64,000 nt of DNA from contig NZ_JALLIY010000019.1 in assembly GCF_023242315.1 (NCBI RefSeq), forward strand, positions 1-64,000, read 5' to 3'. The notes under the pieces are model-generated. The model searched no databases. It was not told where the DNA came from and saw nothing but the letters and a program-made list of their open reading frames with translations. The DNA is from Pseudomonas sp. MWU13-2105 (lineage in GTDB: Bacteria; Pseudomonadota; Gammaproteobacteria; Pseudomonadales; Pseudomonadaceae). Below are positions 1-8,107 of this stretch, piece after piece (the first letter of the stretch is position 1; each line of letters starts with the position of its first letter). The translations under genes were made by a program, and so were the position numbers.

Positions 1-2
1 TT

Positions 3-554
3 TGGCCGGCAGGCATCGGGATCAGTGCCGATGTTTTTGACCGCGCGGAGGCATCTCGTATCAGGGCCGAACTTGAGCGCTATTGCTCACGTACCAACGG
101 TACTGTGATCCCGTTCCCCAAGAGCACGCAGGGCTTTCTCTGCTACTCGTTTCCCAAGCGGATCGAAACCTTCGCCGTCCGGACCACAGCGGGGTTCAAT
201 GTGCTTGAAAAGCGTGCCGCCGATGATAAAACTTTCGATAGCAATGTCGCAGATTGGGGCTATGTGTCGATAGAGCGCCAGAATGAGCTTGCCAGGCAGG
301 CCCGCCAGAAGGCAGTTGCCGACAAGCAGGAACAGCAGCTCCGCGACGCCTATAAGGTGAAGCATGTGGGTGCCCGGGTGTGCCAGGACCAGAAGAACAT
401 CCGCCTTCAAGGTACCGTAGAGCAGGTCAATGGCGACAAGATAAAAGTCTTCGTGGAGAGTGCGGGGTACATCGGCGCCCCAGGTCTACGGCCGGACGGC
501 TTCCAGCAGGAGTATTACTGGGTCAACGCCTGGGCCGTTTACGCGTGCGAGTGA
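3..554 (+). CDS. Hypothetical cargo protein, 5'-truncated by the window edge
   Basis: An open frame enters from the left edge and runs to a TGA at 552-554. A GTG at 105 could start a 149-aa product, but the frame stays open upstream with protein-like sequence, so the gene probably begins outside the window. The visible part has a lysine/glutamine/arginine-rich helical stretch (residues about 58-85 counted from the GTG). A C-terminal segment follows with alternating hydrophobic residues and a GTVEQVNGDKIKVFV pattern, suggestive of a small SH3-like beta-barrel. No family was recognised. It is probably transposon cargo. Confidence 0.6.
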   Translation, partial: WPAGIGISADVFDRAEASRIRAELERYCSRTNGTVIPFPKSTQGFLCYSFPKRIETFAVRTTAGFNVLEKRAADDKTFDSNVADWGYVSIERQNELARQARQKAVADKQEQQLRDAYKVKHVGARVCQDQKNIRLQGTVEQVNGDKIKVFVESAGYIGAPGLRPDGFQQEYYWVNAWAVYACE

Positions 555-601
555 CACAGCGCCGAATGCCATCGTCCAGATTCGGATAAAAGGCTAGAAC
601 T

Positions 602-670
602 GGTGTCCACTTAGGAGGACACCATCCCCCAGTGTCAGGACAGTTGTCGTCTCCCCAAGTTTTCCCTGAC
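602..670. other. Inverted repeats in the 284-bp gap after the first cargo gene
   Basis: The gap 555-838 holds no convincing gene. GGTGTCC (602-608) pairs with GGACACC (617-623) around an 8-base loop, about 50 bases after the preceding stop codon. TGTCAGG (633-639) pairs with CCTGACA (664-670). Neither stem is followed by a T-run, so a rho-independent terminator is not clear; an operator or mRNA structure is equally possible. Confidence 0.4.
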
Positions 671-838
671 AACGCAGACCACCAGCGGAAAGAGACTGTT
701 CGTGCCGTACTGTTTATCGGGGCACAAAGCTGCATTGCTTAAGATACTGTCTCCCCCGCTCGACCTGTCGATGGCCGCAAGCGTACATTCAGTAAGCAAG
801 CCGCTAGGCTGATTTCACTGCGATGTAGGTGAACATCA

Positions 839-1048
839 ATGAAGCAGACGCTACTCGGAATGATCGAAGCAGGAGAGCCGTTAATGCGGCAGGCTATAGA
901 AGCCATGCGTCACTATCACGAAGCGGAAACCACGGGCGATTCCGTGGAAGAGGTGGAGCGCCTCCGAGTGTTAGCTGAGTCACTATTTCAGGCAGTGTCG
1001 GAGTATCAGCTCCAGGCGCTCGGCAGCCTGACAAGGACTCTTCATTAG
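839..1048 (+). CDS. Small hypothetical cargo protein (69 aa)
   Basis: ATG at 839 is preceded by an AGGTG ribosome-binding sequence about 10 bases upstream; the stop is TAG at 1046-1048. The product is acidic, rich in Glu, Ala and Leu and probably all helical, with no signal peptide or membrane segment. It heads a run of closely spaced tiny ORFs (next candidates at 1064 and 1184), which favours a genuine short operon in the cargo. No family was recognised. Confidence 0.55.
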   Translation: MKQTLLGMIEAGEPLMRQAIEAMRHYHEAETTGDSVEEVERLRVLAESLFQAVSEYQLQALGSLTRTLH

Positions 1049-1063
1049 CTTGGAGGGCTGACC

Positions 1064-1153
1064 ATCACGAATTCAGTCAAGCTCACGGTGACAGCAACGT
1101 TGGCGTTCATTGTAGGAGACGATCGGCTTCCGATCACCGTGAATCGAGCCTAA
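1064..1153 (+). CDS. Possible 29-aa ORF with a non-canonical ATC start
   Basis: A strong Shine-Dalgarno GGAGGG (1052-1057) follows the stop of the previous small gene. The triplet at the right distance (6 bases) is ATC at 1064, opening a frame to TAA 1151-1153 with a protein-like sequence (NSVKLTVTATLAFIVGDDRL pattern). No ATG, GTG or TTG is available at a proper distance. It may be a rare ATC start, a decayed start codon, or chance. Confidence 0.25.
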   Translation: MTNSVKLTVTATLAFIVGDDRLPITVNRA

Positions 1154-1183
1154 ACTGGGTACTCAAGAACGCCGGCGCAGGAC

Positions 1184-1330
1184 ATGGCTATGAAAAACGC
1201 ATTTGTCGCAGAGTTTCTCCGCAGCGCCAAGCAGGCGCCACGTTTGTATTTCGCGCCGTTAGTGGGAGCGATAAGGGAGGTCCGAGCTGAGTTCCGCAGG
1301 GTATCGAAGCGCTCGGACACCTCTGAATGA
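1184..1330 (+). CDS. Small basic hypothetical protein (48 aa)
   Basis: The ORF runs from ATG 1184 (alternative ATG 1190) to TGA 1328-1330, with a weak purine-rich site (GCAGGA) just upstream. The product is short, basic and helical, rich in Arg, Ala and Val with aromatic residues near the middle, and has no obvious membrane segment. Its position 30 bases after the preceding small ORF suggests co-transcription. No family was recognised. Confidence 0.4.
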   Translation: MAMKNAFVAEFLRSAKQAPRLYFAPLVGAIREVRAEFRRVSKRSDTSE

Positions 1331-1359
1331 GCATTACTGAGCGGACCTGACGGGAGAAG

Positions 1360-1428
1360 ATGGCAGCAAAAACGCTGCCACAAGCTGCGAGCAGCCGAGG
1401 CCTCGTGACAGGTAAAACACCGTGCTGA
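1360..1428 (+). CDS. Possible 22-aa peptide ORF
   Basis: ATG at 1360 follows a good Shine-Dalgarno sequence (GGGAGAAG) at close spacing and ends at TGA 1426-1428. It lies between the small-ORF run and the converging end of tnsC. The peptide is too short to judge from composition; only the ribosome-binding site and position support it. Confidence 0.2.
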   Translation: MAAKTLPQAASSRGLVTGKTPC

Positions 1429-1446
1429 TTCAAGCACCATGCGTTG

Positions 1447-2796
1447 TCACTTCGGCCTTTTAGGCTTGTGAGGTGCCACGTTATCCATATACTCAAGGAA
1501 GGCGCTCCCTTTCTCCTCATCAGTCAGATTCGTGACCGGAACCCGACGACGCGGTTTAACTGTCTGAGGCGCGTCCATGCCGAGAGCTTCAATGTCTTTG
1601 ACCGCTGCTCGCTCTTTTGGAGTCAACGAGGAGTGAAAGACCGTGGCAATGACACGTTCGTGACGATCAGCACGAGTGAAATTCACGACGTTTGTCTTCA
1701 TCGCAACAGGCAGATCGAAGGGGCATTGCAGGTCTTTGCGCATCTTCGTTTTACGACCGCTAAGCGCCTGTAGTTGTAGCTCTTCCACGTCAACGGCGCT
1801 TGCTGTGTACGCTGCAGCACGGTAGGCACGAGTGATATCGACCAGGTTCGCGCACTCCCGGCCCGCGTTGCGACATTCCACATATGCCAGCTTCAAAAGC
1901 GCCACCACCAATCGCTTGATACCAAAAGTACAGCGGTACAACTCAATGGCCAGCTCATCAACGTCGGCTTTTATGTAGCCGTTGCTCACTCTGAGACATT
2001 CAGCGACATAATTCCGCCAATCCGCGCTGCCAGGCTCATCCGGCAACATGATTCGGGGATCAGAGAGCAAGCGTTGCTTGTCCTCACTGTTACGACCAAA
2101 AAGCTTGTGACCCAAGCTGTAGTTGCACACAAAAACCATCGGCAGGCCAATGGCTGCCATTGTCAATAAAATATCAGTCACCCTTGCAGCCCCAGAGCCG
2201 CCGTTGGTGTGTTGCATCTCCTCTAACACCGCAAGGGAAACGCCATCTCTGTTAGCCCTTCGACGGGATTCCTTTAGCAGCTGAGCGACTGTGGTTCTTC
2301 CGATTCGCTTACGATCCCCGAAGACGAAATCTTCAAGCAGTGCCTTGCCGCTTGCTTTACCCCGCGCACTCGCATACCAATTTGAAACCAGGGTCACACT
2401 GCCTTCGTACAGTCCACACGAAAAATCCATTGGCAGCGGCAACACCTTGAGTAAAGCAGAAATGGTTTGGCTTTTTCCAACTCCAGCTAGACCAGAGAGG
2501 CAGACAGGATAGACCTCGACCGAGGGCGGATTAAAGATTTTTGATGCGTATTCCGCTTCACTTGTGAACAGCAATTGACTGTGCATCGAAGCTCTTCCAA
2601 CCATCTCTCTAATAAATGCCAGCGAGAACTCGTTGGGAATGAAAATCTGCTCCAGTGTGAGTCTCAACTGTTCAGAGGCAATCAGGGCATCGACGGAGCC
2701 AAGCGCTAAAACGGGCTCAGGCCTGACTGTGACTTTGGCGCGGATCATCTCGACATCCAGGCATTCACTGAACCGATTATTAATCATCTTGTTCAT
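1447..2796 (-). CDS. tnsC: TnsC, AAA+ ATPase regulator of Tn7-like transposition (449 aa)
   Basis: TnsC connects the target-selecting protein (TnsD or TniQ) to the TnsA/TnsB transposase and forms ATP-dependent filaments on target DNA. A Walker A motif GLAGVGKS is at residues about 102-109 (Lys108), and a Walker B-like stretch SLAVLEE at about 187-193 has Glu where Asp is common. At 449 aa it is shorter than the 555-aa TnsC of Tn7. The ATG at 2796 overlaps the tnsB stop as ATGA, indicating translational coupling. It is the last gene of the minus-strand tnsABC operon and converges on the small cargo ORFs. Confidence 0.93.
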   Translation of the reverse strand: MNKMINNRFSECLDVEMIRAKVTVRPEPVLALGSVDALIASEQLRLTLEQIFIPNEFSLAFIREMVGRASMHSQLLFTSEAEYASKIFNPPSVEVYPVCLSGLAGVGKSQTISALLKVLPLPMDFSCGLYEGSVTLVSNWYASARGKASGKALLEDFVFGDRKRIGRTTVAQLLKESRRRANRDGVSLAVLEEMQHTNGGSGAARVTDILLTMAAIGLPMVFVCNYSLGHKLFGRNSEDKQRLLSDPRIMLPDEPGSADWRNYVAECLRVSNGYIKADVDELAIELYRCTFGIKRLVVALLKLAYVECRNAGRECANLVDITRAYRAAAYTASAVDVEELQLQALSGRKTKMRKDLQCPFDLPVAMKTNVVNFTRADRHERVIATVFHSSLTPKERAAVKDIEALGMDAPQTVKPRRRVPVTNLTDEEKGSAFLEYMDNVAPHKPKRPK

Positions 2797-4802
2797 TTGG
2801 TCTTACCTATAAAGCGGTCATAATCTGCTGCATCGCGCTGCGCTGATGCATTTTTTGCAGGCCGCCCTTTTCTTCGGTCACCACCGAACCAATCCTCTCC
2901 CGCCTCCTGTTTAAGCCAACCTCTAAAATACTGCTGAACGGCAGGGGTTTCGTCACGAAGCGCGGCTATGCCATTACGTCTTACTTGATGAATTAATTGC
3001 AGATCTCTCAGCGAAATATCGACGGAGCCCTCGAGGGTTCGTTGAGAGCGTACAAAATCCAGCTCATAGAGCTCACCATACACCTCTATCCATATGTGCC
3101 GGACACACATTGTGAGGGTGTAAGCCGTCGTTGAGACCACACCATTTCTCGCCACTTGGTCGAAGATTCCCGTAGCGACCAGAGACGGCGATCTGTACTT
3201 GCGACCATAGAAATACACCGCGTCGTTTCGGATGACCGCCGGGCGTTCAGCTAAGAATTTTCTGATTGCAGTGTCGGGCTGCATGCTCTGGGCAGAGTTT
3301 CGCCCTCGGCTATCCCAGTAGTTATAAATCGAGAGTGGCGTGGGCTTGACCCCGGCCAATACCAGCTCTTCGTCCAAGCGACGACTGGCGTCAGAGACAT
3401 GGTTGTCCATGAGCACCTGCATAACCTCCCTCTTGGCCATCTGCACAAAATTCAGCCTGCTGTGAAAGTAGGTAGGCTGGTCCAACGTTTTCTTGTCCCG
3501 CGGATGGGATGCCTCCACAGAGGCCTTGGATTGTCCTGAAAACACAGGTGTGGTTTCGAAGGTGCCCAACCATTCAATCTCTGACTCTACGTCATACGTC
3601 GCTCCAGGACCGCGGTCGAAGACAAGGCCACGTGCAAGCCCCTCGCTCGGCCACTCGCCTGGATCAATGGTTATGCCATAAAGCTCACAATACTTGACCT
3701 TGTTAGTGGCCATCGAATACAGGCACATCTTGTATGCGTCCATACTCTCTTTGCCCTCAGCGAAGCCGATCCCGACAACGAGTCCTGAGAGGACACATAC
3801 AGCACGAACCACACAAAAGCTGTCAACCGCACTTCCTTCCGAGACTCCAGAGAGTTTCTCAGAGATGTAGTAGCCATCAAATTCGACACGCTGATTAACG
3901 TTTACCAACTGATCTGCAAAGCTTCCCTGCGCGCCGGAAATCGCACGCGTTTTGTGGGTGCCTCTAACGGCAATGGATCGCTGTCTTGGGCTGACAGATT
4001 GTTCGATCTGATACCTGACCTGAGAAAGCGTGGGGAACGGTTCGCCCTCCGGATGGACGAACTCCATTTTGTCTTTCCCTTTTTTGACCACACAACCGAA
4101 CATCTTGGTGAGAATTTCCGCGTAGATGGTGTTCGCCGTCTTGTGAGGAGACCTGACAGCGATGTATCCGGACAGAATCTTTTCCTTCATCACCTGGTCT
4201 GCGCGAAAGCCCCAATTTTTACCATGTGGCGAAGGTCGCCCCAGCCTACGAATGTATGAGGAATCACTCCGGTCCCAGCCGCCTATACGATGAAGGGACG
4301 GCATCAAAGCCCATTTGTTATGACCGAACACGATGTACGTGTAGAACCAGAGCCGCAAGCGCGAGGCGTTTTGCTGAGGCTTGTGGGCCTTGGCGTGGGC
4401 ATTAATGACGGCGTCCGGGTTATCGCTGGCGAGAATCTCAGCATGCCGGAGAACGAGATCAGAAATAGCTGTGAAGCGTCGATTGACCTTTTGATCGTAG
4501 CTTTCTTTGGTCGAAACACGCAGCCCCTCTCGGTGAGCTATGGAAACACCATCGACTGGCTCAAGCCATGGGGGAAATTTATCCGCCGTACCATCCTCCA
4601 GAATCAATCCAGCTTCGAGGGCATCTTCGAATTCAACCCTCGTTAAAGTGATCAAATGGGACTTAAGCTCTTGACCCTCGTCAGTGAATTCGACCAGGCG
4701 TACTCGATTGGTACTGCCATTGCTGTGAAGGAAATGATAGATCCTACCTTTGGCCAGGCAAAGAAAGCCCTCCGGGGCGATCAGCCTCGCGCCGGCCATC
4801 AT
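2793..4802 (-). CDS. tnsB: TnsB, DDE transposase (669 aa)
   Basis: TnsB is the DDE recombinase that binds the transposon ends, cuts the 3' strands and joins them to the target. The catalytic triad is visible as D309 (EFDGYY), D396 (VFDRGPG) and E430 (KASVEASH). The spacing is 87 and 34 residues, almost identical to the D-88-D-35-E spacing of Tn7 TnsB. N-terminal helical DNA-binding domains (residues about 90-300) and a basic C-terminal tail likely to contact TnsC are present. Length is close to the 702 aa of Tn7 TnsB. The start overlaps the tnsA stop by ATGA and the end overlaps tnsC by ATGA. The gene appears intact and active. Confidence 0.95.
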   Translation of the reverse strand: MMAGARLIAPEGFLCLAKGRIYHFLHSNGSTNRVRLVEFTDEGQELKSHLITLTRVEFEDALEAGLILEDGTADKFPPWLEPVDGVSIAHREGLRVSTKESYDQKVNRRFTAISDLVLRHAEILASDNPDAVINAHAKAHKPQQNASRLRLWFYTYIVFGHNKWALMPSLHRIGGWDRSDSSYIRRLGRPSPHGKNWGFRADQVMKEKILSGYIAVRSPHKTANTIYAEILTKMFGCVVKKGKDKMEFVHPEGEPFPTLSQVRYQIEQSVSPRQRSIAVRGTHKTRAISGAQGSFADQLVNVNQRVEFDGYYISEKLSGVSEGSAVDSFCVVRAVCVLSGLVVGIGFAEGKESMDAYKMCLYSMATNKVKYCELYGITIDPGEWPSEGLARGLVFDRGPGATYDVESEIEWLGTFETTPVFSGQSKASVEASHPRDKKTLDQPTYFHSRLNFVQMAKREVMQVLMDNHVSDASRRLDEELVLAGVKPTPLSIYNYWDSRGRNSAQSMQPDTAIRKFLAERPAVIRNDAVYFYGRKYRSPSLVATGIFDQVARNGVVSTTAYTLTMCVRHIWIEVYGELYELDFVRSQRTLEGSVDISLRDLQLIHQVRRNGIAALRDETPAVQQYFRGWLKQEAGEDWFGGDRRKGRPAKNASAQRDAADYDRFIGKTK

Positions 4803-5788
4803 GATTCTTTCTCCTGAAAGAGTGCTCCGTACGCCTTGAGGAGATCACCATCATCTTTAGAGAAGGGATGATCGATGAGAATAGGCTTGAAGAAGTCGAC
4901 CGGCAGCCGTCGCCCCCAAATATCTTGGTAAATTTTCGCAATGAACTGATCACGACTCCCCCAACGCTTTGCATACCTGATCGCCACGTAAGCAACGGGC
5001 TCGCCGTCATTAACAGCTTCTCGAAGAGCACCACTGAAGTCGTCAAGCAGGCTGGAATCAAGCGACAGCGGAAGCTCATGAGTCATGAACAGTAGGTCTA
5101 GATTTGCAATCACCGTCGGCGGAAGGTCATCCAAAGACACTTGCACTGTTCGTATCCCAGCGCTGGCGTAGTAGATCTCTTCTAGCTTGGTCCGAAGCAC
5201 CGCATGAGTCCGATCTTTCTTCTGCTGGACCGGAGTCTTTACGCTCGAAAGCCTACGCTCCCCAAATGCTTCTTTACGATCCTTCACTGTCCAGTTGACG
5301 GCATATGGAATTCCGTCTTCCCCCCTCAAGTACAACAACAGGTCACCCTGGTAAGGGAACGGGATTTTCGCCCGGCGCCCGTCGGGCAAATCGACACCGA
5401 TTTCGTAATGCTCGAACCCAAGCTCCTTCGCGATCTCCACCGTGCCTCTGACAGGTGCTAGAAAGACGCCTTTCATCAATGGATGGCCGCGGAGGGGATG
5501 GCCTGACGTCAGCGGCCATAGCATTTTCTGCTCGTGGAGATCGAACAGGTCAGGATGGTAAAGAGCTAACTGCGTAAACACTTTCTCAGGGGTGGAAAGC
5601 GCATGCAATTCCCGACCGAGCCTGCGGCTGTTGAGTCTGCTGATACGGGATCCTTTCGGAGCCTCTCGTGGCATAGCCAGGGTCGAGGGGATGTATGTGT
5701 CCCCCCACTCGAAGCCACCTTGACGGCTCAGGATGAGGGTTATTCGTTGTTTCGGTGTCATATCCGCGTTCCATTTTCTAGGCCTCAC
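4799..5788 (-). CDS. tnsA: TnsA, 5'-strand endonuclease of the heteromeric transposase (329 aa)
   Basis: TnsA cleaves the 5' ends of the element so that it moves by cut-and-paste rather than replication. The restriction-enzyme-like core reads E68 (STPEKV), D149 (YQGDLLL) and K169 in TVKD, matching Glu63, Asp114 and the Q-x-K element of Tn7 TnsA, except that Thr167 stands where Gln130 is. A winged-helix C-terminal domain is expected for TnsC contact. The chosen start is GTG 5788; an ATG nine codons further in (5761) is an alternative, and neither has a strong ribosome-binding site. It is the first gene of the tnsABC operon, divergent from tnsD. Confidence 0.92.
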   Translation of the reverse strand: MRPRKWNADMTPKQRITLILSRQGGFEWGDTYIPSTLAMPREAPKGSRISRLNSRRLGRELHALSTPEKVFTQLALYHPDLFDLHEQKMLWPLTSGHPLRGHPLMKGVFLAPVRGTVEIAKELGFEHYEIGVDLPDGRRAKIPFPYQGDLLLYLRGEDGIPYAVNWTVKDRKEAFGERRLSSVKTPVQQKKDRTHAVLRTKLEEIYYASAGIRTVQVSLDDLPPTVIANLDLLFMTHELPLSLDSSLLDDFSGALREAVNDGEPVAYVAIRYAKRWGSRDQFIAKIYQDIWGRRLPVDFFKPILIDHPFSKDDGDLLKAYGALFQEKES

Positions 5789-6396
5789 GTCGTCATATCG
5801 GCTGGGGATAAAACCTATAACGTCATGAAAACCCTTGTATTACGGGCCCGCTCGCGGATTTGCGCTGTGGATAACGCCAACTTTCCTGTGGACGAACGAA
5901 CCCGTGCGAGACTTGACGTCCCGCAGCTAGGAATAGAGAATGGATTGGTCAGCGTCCTAACCTGACTTATCCACAGGGGCCCGAGTTCGCGCTTGGGCCC
6001 CTGTCTCTTGACTTCTAAAGTTGATATTTATTGATACGCGATAAGTATTCCTTTGTCGGATGTTAGTATTACTTTCGTGGCTAGCGGAAGTGCAGTTCTA
6101 GTTCGTACGACTCCCATGAAAATGGCGAGGCCATCGCAACCAAAAAATGAAATATGGTAACGCCTGAAATTGTTGCGTGACAACAAAAATAGTCATGATA
6201 TGGAGCGTTCGACGCGGCGCTGCCAGCTATTTCGCTTCCGAATAAGGACGGTGCAGGCCGTGTAATCAGCGATATAGCGCACTTATAGCGTGCAAAGGAA
6301 TTAAAAAAGCTACGTGTTATCGCTCGTCGTGATTTCTGATAGGTTACCAACCTCATCTATCATAAAGCCCGATCCGCTCGGGAGGCTTCTTAGGCC
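5789..6396. promoter_or_regulatory. Divergent control region between tnsA and tnsD
   Basis: These 608 bp separate the tnsABC operon from the divergently transcribed tnsD and must carry both promoters. Two perfect DnaA boxes in opposite orientation are present (TGTGGATAA at 5866-5874 and TTATCCACA at 5967-5975). A strong GC hairpin (5974-6003) follows, and then an A+T-rich stretch (about 6015-6075) with a partial dyad around GATACGCGATAAGTATT. Short ORFs cross the region on both strands, but none has a convincing start site. Confidence 0.55.
5974..6003. terminator. GC-rich hairpin, possible terminator or attenuator
   Basis: CAGGGGCCC (5974-5982) and GGGCCCCTG (5995-6003) form a perfect 9-bp stem with a 12-base loop. 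No T-run follows on either strand, so an RNA switch or protein site is as likely as a terminator. Its left arm overlaps the DnaA box ending at 5975. Confidence 0.4.
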
Positions 6397-7992
6397 ATGG
6401 CCCAGCCTGACGCGATACTACGGTGGTACAACGATGAGACCTTCTTCAGTCTGTGCAGCCGTCAGCACCAATTCCTGGGCCATCTTGATACTTCCAGCAC
6501 ATTAAAATGGCTTTTCGGTTCACAGCATAGCTATACCACTCATGACTTTCCCAGCAACCTCAGCTCTCTAGATAGTCGGATGACTGATTGTTGGGGCGAT
6601 ACCGCATCGATCATCCTTGAACACACTATTCTCCCCCTGTTAATCCCCTTTCAGTCTAGAGACCGAATCGACAACGCTGTCATAGCGATGAAAGGTGCCT
6701 CAATCGGATCAATTAAATACAGTCTTGGTCTTCTGACCGGGCGATTCGGTGCCGAGCATCCGTTGAAAGCCTGCACATCCTGCATGAGTGAGGACCGAAT
6801 TACCTATGGTGTTCCTTATTGGCACCTTACGCACCAGTATCCTGGCGTTGTGCTGTGTCCAATTCATGGGGGGCTGTTGAAGGAATCCATCGTGAATCGG
6901 CAGTGGTCGGGGCGCTTCAAATGGGTACTTCCGAGTAACGAGCTATTAGAGTCAAACTCGCTGCCTGCTCTTAGCGGTGCAGCTAGAGATGCTCTTCGAC
7001 TAATGAGTGAGGCAGTGCTAGACCTTGCATCTTATGGAAAGTCACGATGTTTTGATCCTATGGTTGTCAACGCTGTGTACAAGGATGCGCTCGATCAGCT
7101 TGGGACAAGCTCCGAGGTACGAGCCAGGGTAGCAACCTCATTCGCCGAATACGCATCGTTTATTCAACCTTATCCGCCATATACCTCCCTTCCAACCACG
7201 CAATCAAAAGCATCTGCTTTTATCGCACAGATGTCGCGCAAAGCTCGTGGCAGGTGCCATCCTCTAAAGCATCTGGTAATGATCACTTGGCTATTCGGCC
7301 GACTTAATTTTTTCATCGATGTATACGACCGACGCAGTGCGGCTGGCCTATTTATTCAAACTAGCAATGTTGATGTTGTGGGAGGCGACCAACAGCCTAT
7401 CGCTGATAAGCCCAATGGCTCGGTTACTCGTAAGCCTAAAAAATTAAAACCTGCACTACGTGCTGCAGTTTTAGAAAGCCTAAAGAAAGGAGAAGCCAAA
7501 GATAAAATTTGTTCTACATTCAATATTTCCATTAGCACCGTTAATCGACTGCTCTCCTCAGACCCATTAGTAAAGTCGTTAAGGCAAGAGAACCAACTAA
7601 AAGAAAATTTTGATAATTATCGTGCACAATGGACCGGCGCCATTAAAGCAAACAGCCAAATGTCCACAAACGAATTACGCTCAACGATGCCGAGCATATA
7701 TGCTTGGCTGTATCGCAATGATCGTGATTGGCTGCTAGAACGCAACTCACAATTGCTATGCGGGCGACTAGGAAATTACTCATGCATCGACTGGGAGAAG
7801 CGTGACATAGAACTCCAGAATCTTATAATTTCGACGATGCATCACGTATATGGCGCATTCGACCAGCTGAAAATAACTAAAACCACACTCTTCAGCTTGG
7901 TTCCAAGCTTGTCGCGCTTGCTGGAAAAGCGTGCCCGCTACCCGAAAACCCGGCTTTTTATCAAAGAATTATTACAACATGCTAAGGCTTGA
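6397..7992 (+). CDS. tnsD: TnsD, glmS/attTn7 target selector of the TniQ family (531 aa)
   Basis: TnsD binds the 3' end of glmS and recruits TnsC to direct insertion just downstream. The zinc finger is visible as C126-x2-C129 and C154-x2-H157, the same CCCH pattern and nearly the same positions as in Tn7 TnsD. The C-terminal half contains YAWLYRNDRDWL, closely like the Tn7 protein, and residues about 355-395 form a helix-turn-helix of the kind used for att recognition. Length is similar to the 508 aa of Tn7 TnsD. ATG 6397 is the first in-frame start (a TAG lies two codons upstream), with a GGGAGG site upstream. Unlike Tn7, the gene is divergent from tnsABC. Its presence explains the glmS location. 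Confidence 0.92.
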   Translation: MAQPDAILRWYNDETFFSLCSRQHQFLGHLDTSSTLKWLFGSQHSYTTHDFPSNLSSLDSRMTDCWGDTASIILEHTILPLLIPFQSRDRIDNAVIAMKGASIGSIKYSLGLLTGRFGAEHPLKACTSCMSEDRITYGVPYWHLTHQYPGVVLCPIHGGLLKESIVNRQWSGRFKWVLPSNELLESNSLPALSGAARDALRLMSEAVLDLASYGKSRCFDPMVVNAVYKDALDQLGTSSEVRARVATSFAEYASFIQPYPPYTSLPTTQSKASAFIAQMSRKARGRCHPLKHLVMITWLFGRLNFFIDVYDRRSAAGLFIQTSNVDVVGGDQQPIADKPNGSVTRKPKKLKPALRAAVLESLKKGEAKDKICSTFNISISTVNRLLSSDPLVKSLRQENQLKENFDNYRAQWTGAIKANSQMSTNELRSTMPSIYAWLYRNDRDWLLERNSQLLCGRLGNYSCIDWEKRDIELQNLIISTMHHVYGAFDQLKITKTTLFSLVPSLSRLLEKRARYPKTRLFIKELLQHAKA

Positions 7993-8083
7993 TGACCGTG
8001 TTTCCTTAAACGGGCTCGTCAGCCCTCGTAGCGCATTTACGCCGAGCCAATGAGTGACGCGAATCCGACTAGCCGGCTGAAAA

Positions 8084-8107
8084 AACTAACCCCTAAATGG
8101 TTTAGTT
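8084..8107. terminator. Weak hairpin between convergent tnsD and tniQ
   Basis: AACTAA (8084-8089) pairs with TTAGTT (8102-8107) around a 12-base loop, with a preceding A-run and downstream TATTTAAA. It lies where tnsD and the second tniQ gene converge, so it could end tnsD transcription. The stem is short. Confidence 0.3.

Noticed and set aside
523..735. 70-codon minus-strand ORF in the first cargo gap
   Set aside because: It overlaps two hairpins and the end of the cargo gene. Its Trp/Cys/Arg-rich sequence is typical of noncoding translation.
5824..5964. 46-codon plus-strand ORF in the tnsA-tnsD gap starting MKTLVLRARS
   Set aside because: It has no Shine-Dalgarno sequence and lies across the tnsA upstream region and a DnaA box. 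It may be coding only by chance.
6081..6356. 91-codon minus-strand ORF upstream of tnsA
   Set aside because: Its composition is unlike the neighbouring proteins and it has no ribosome-binding site. It covers the tnsD promoter area.
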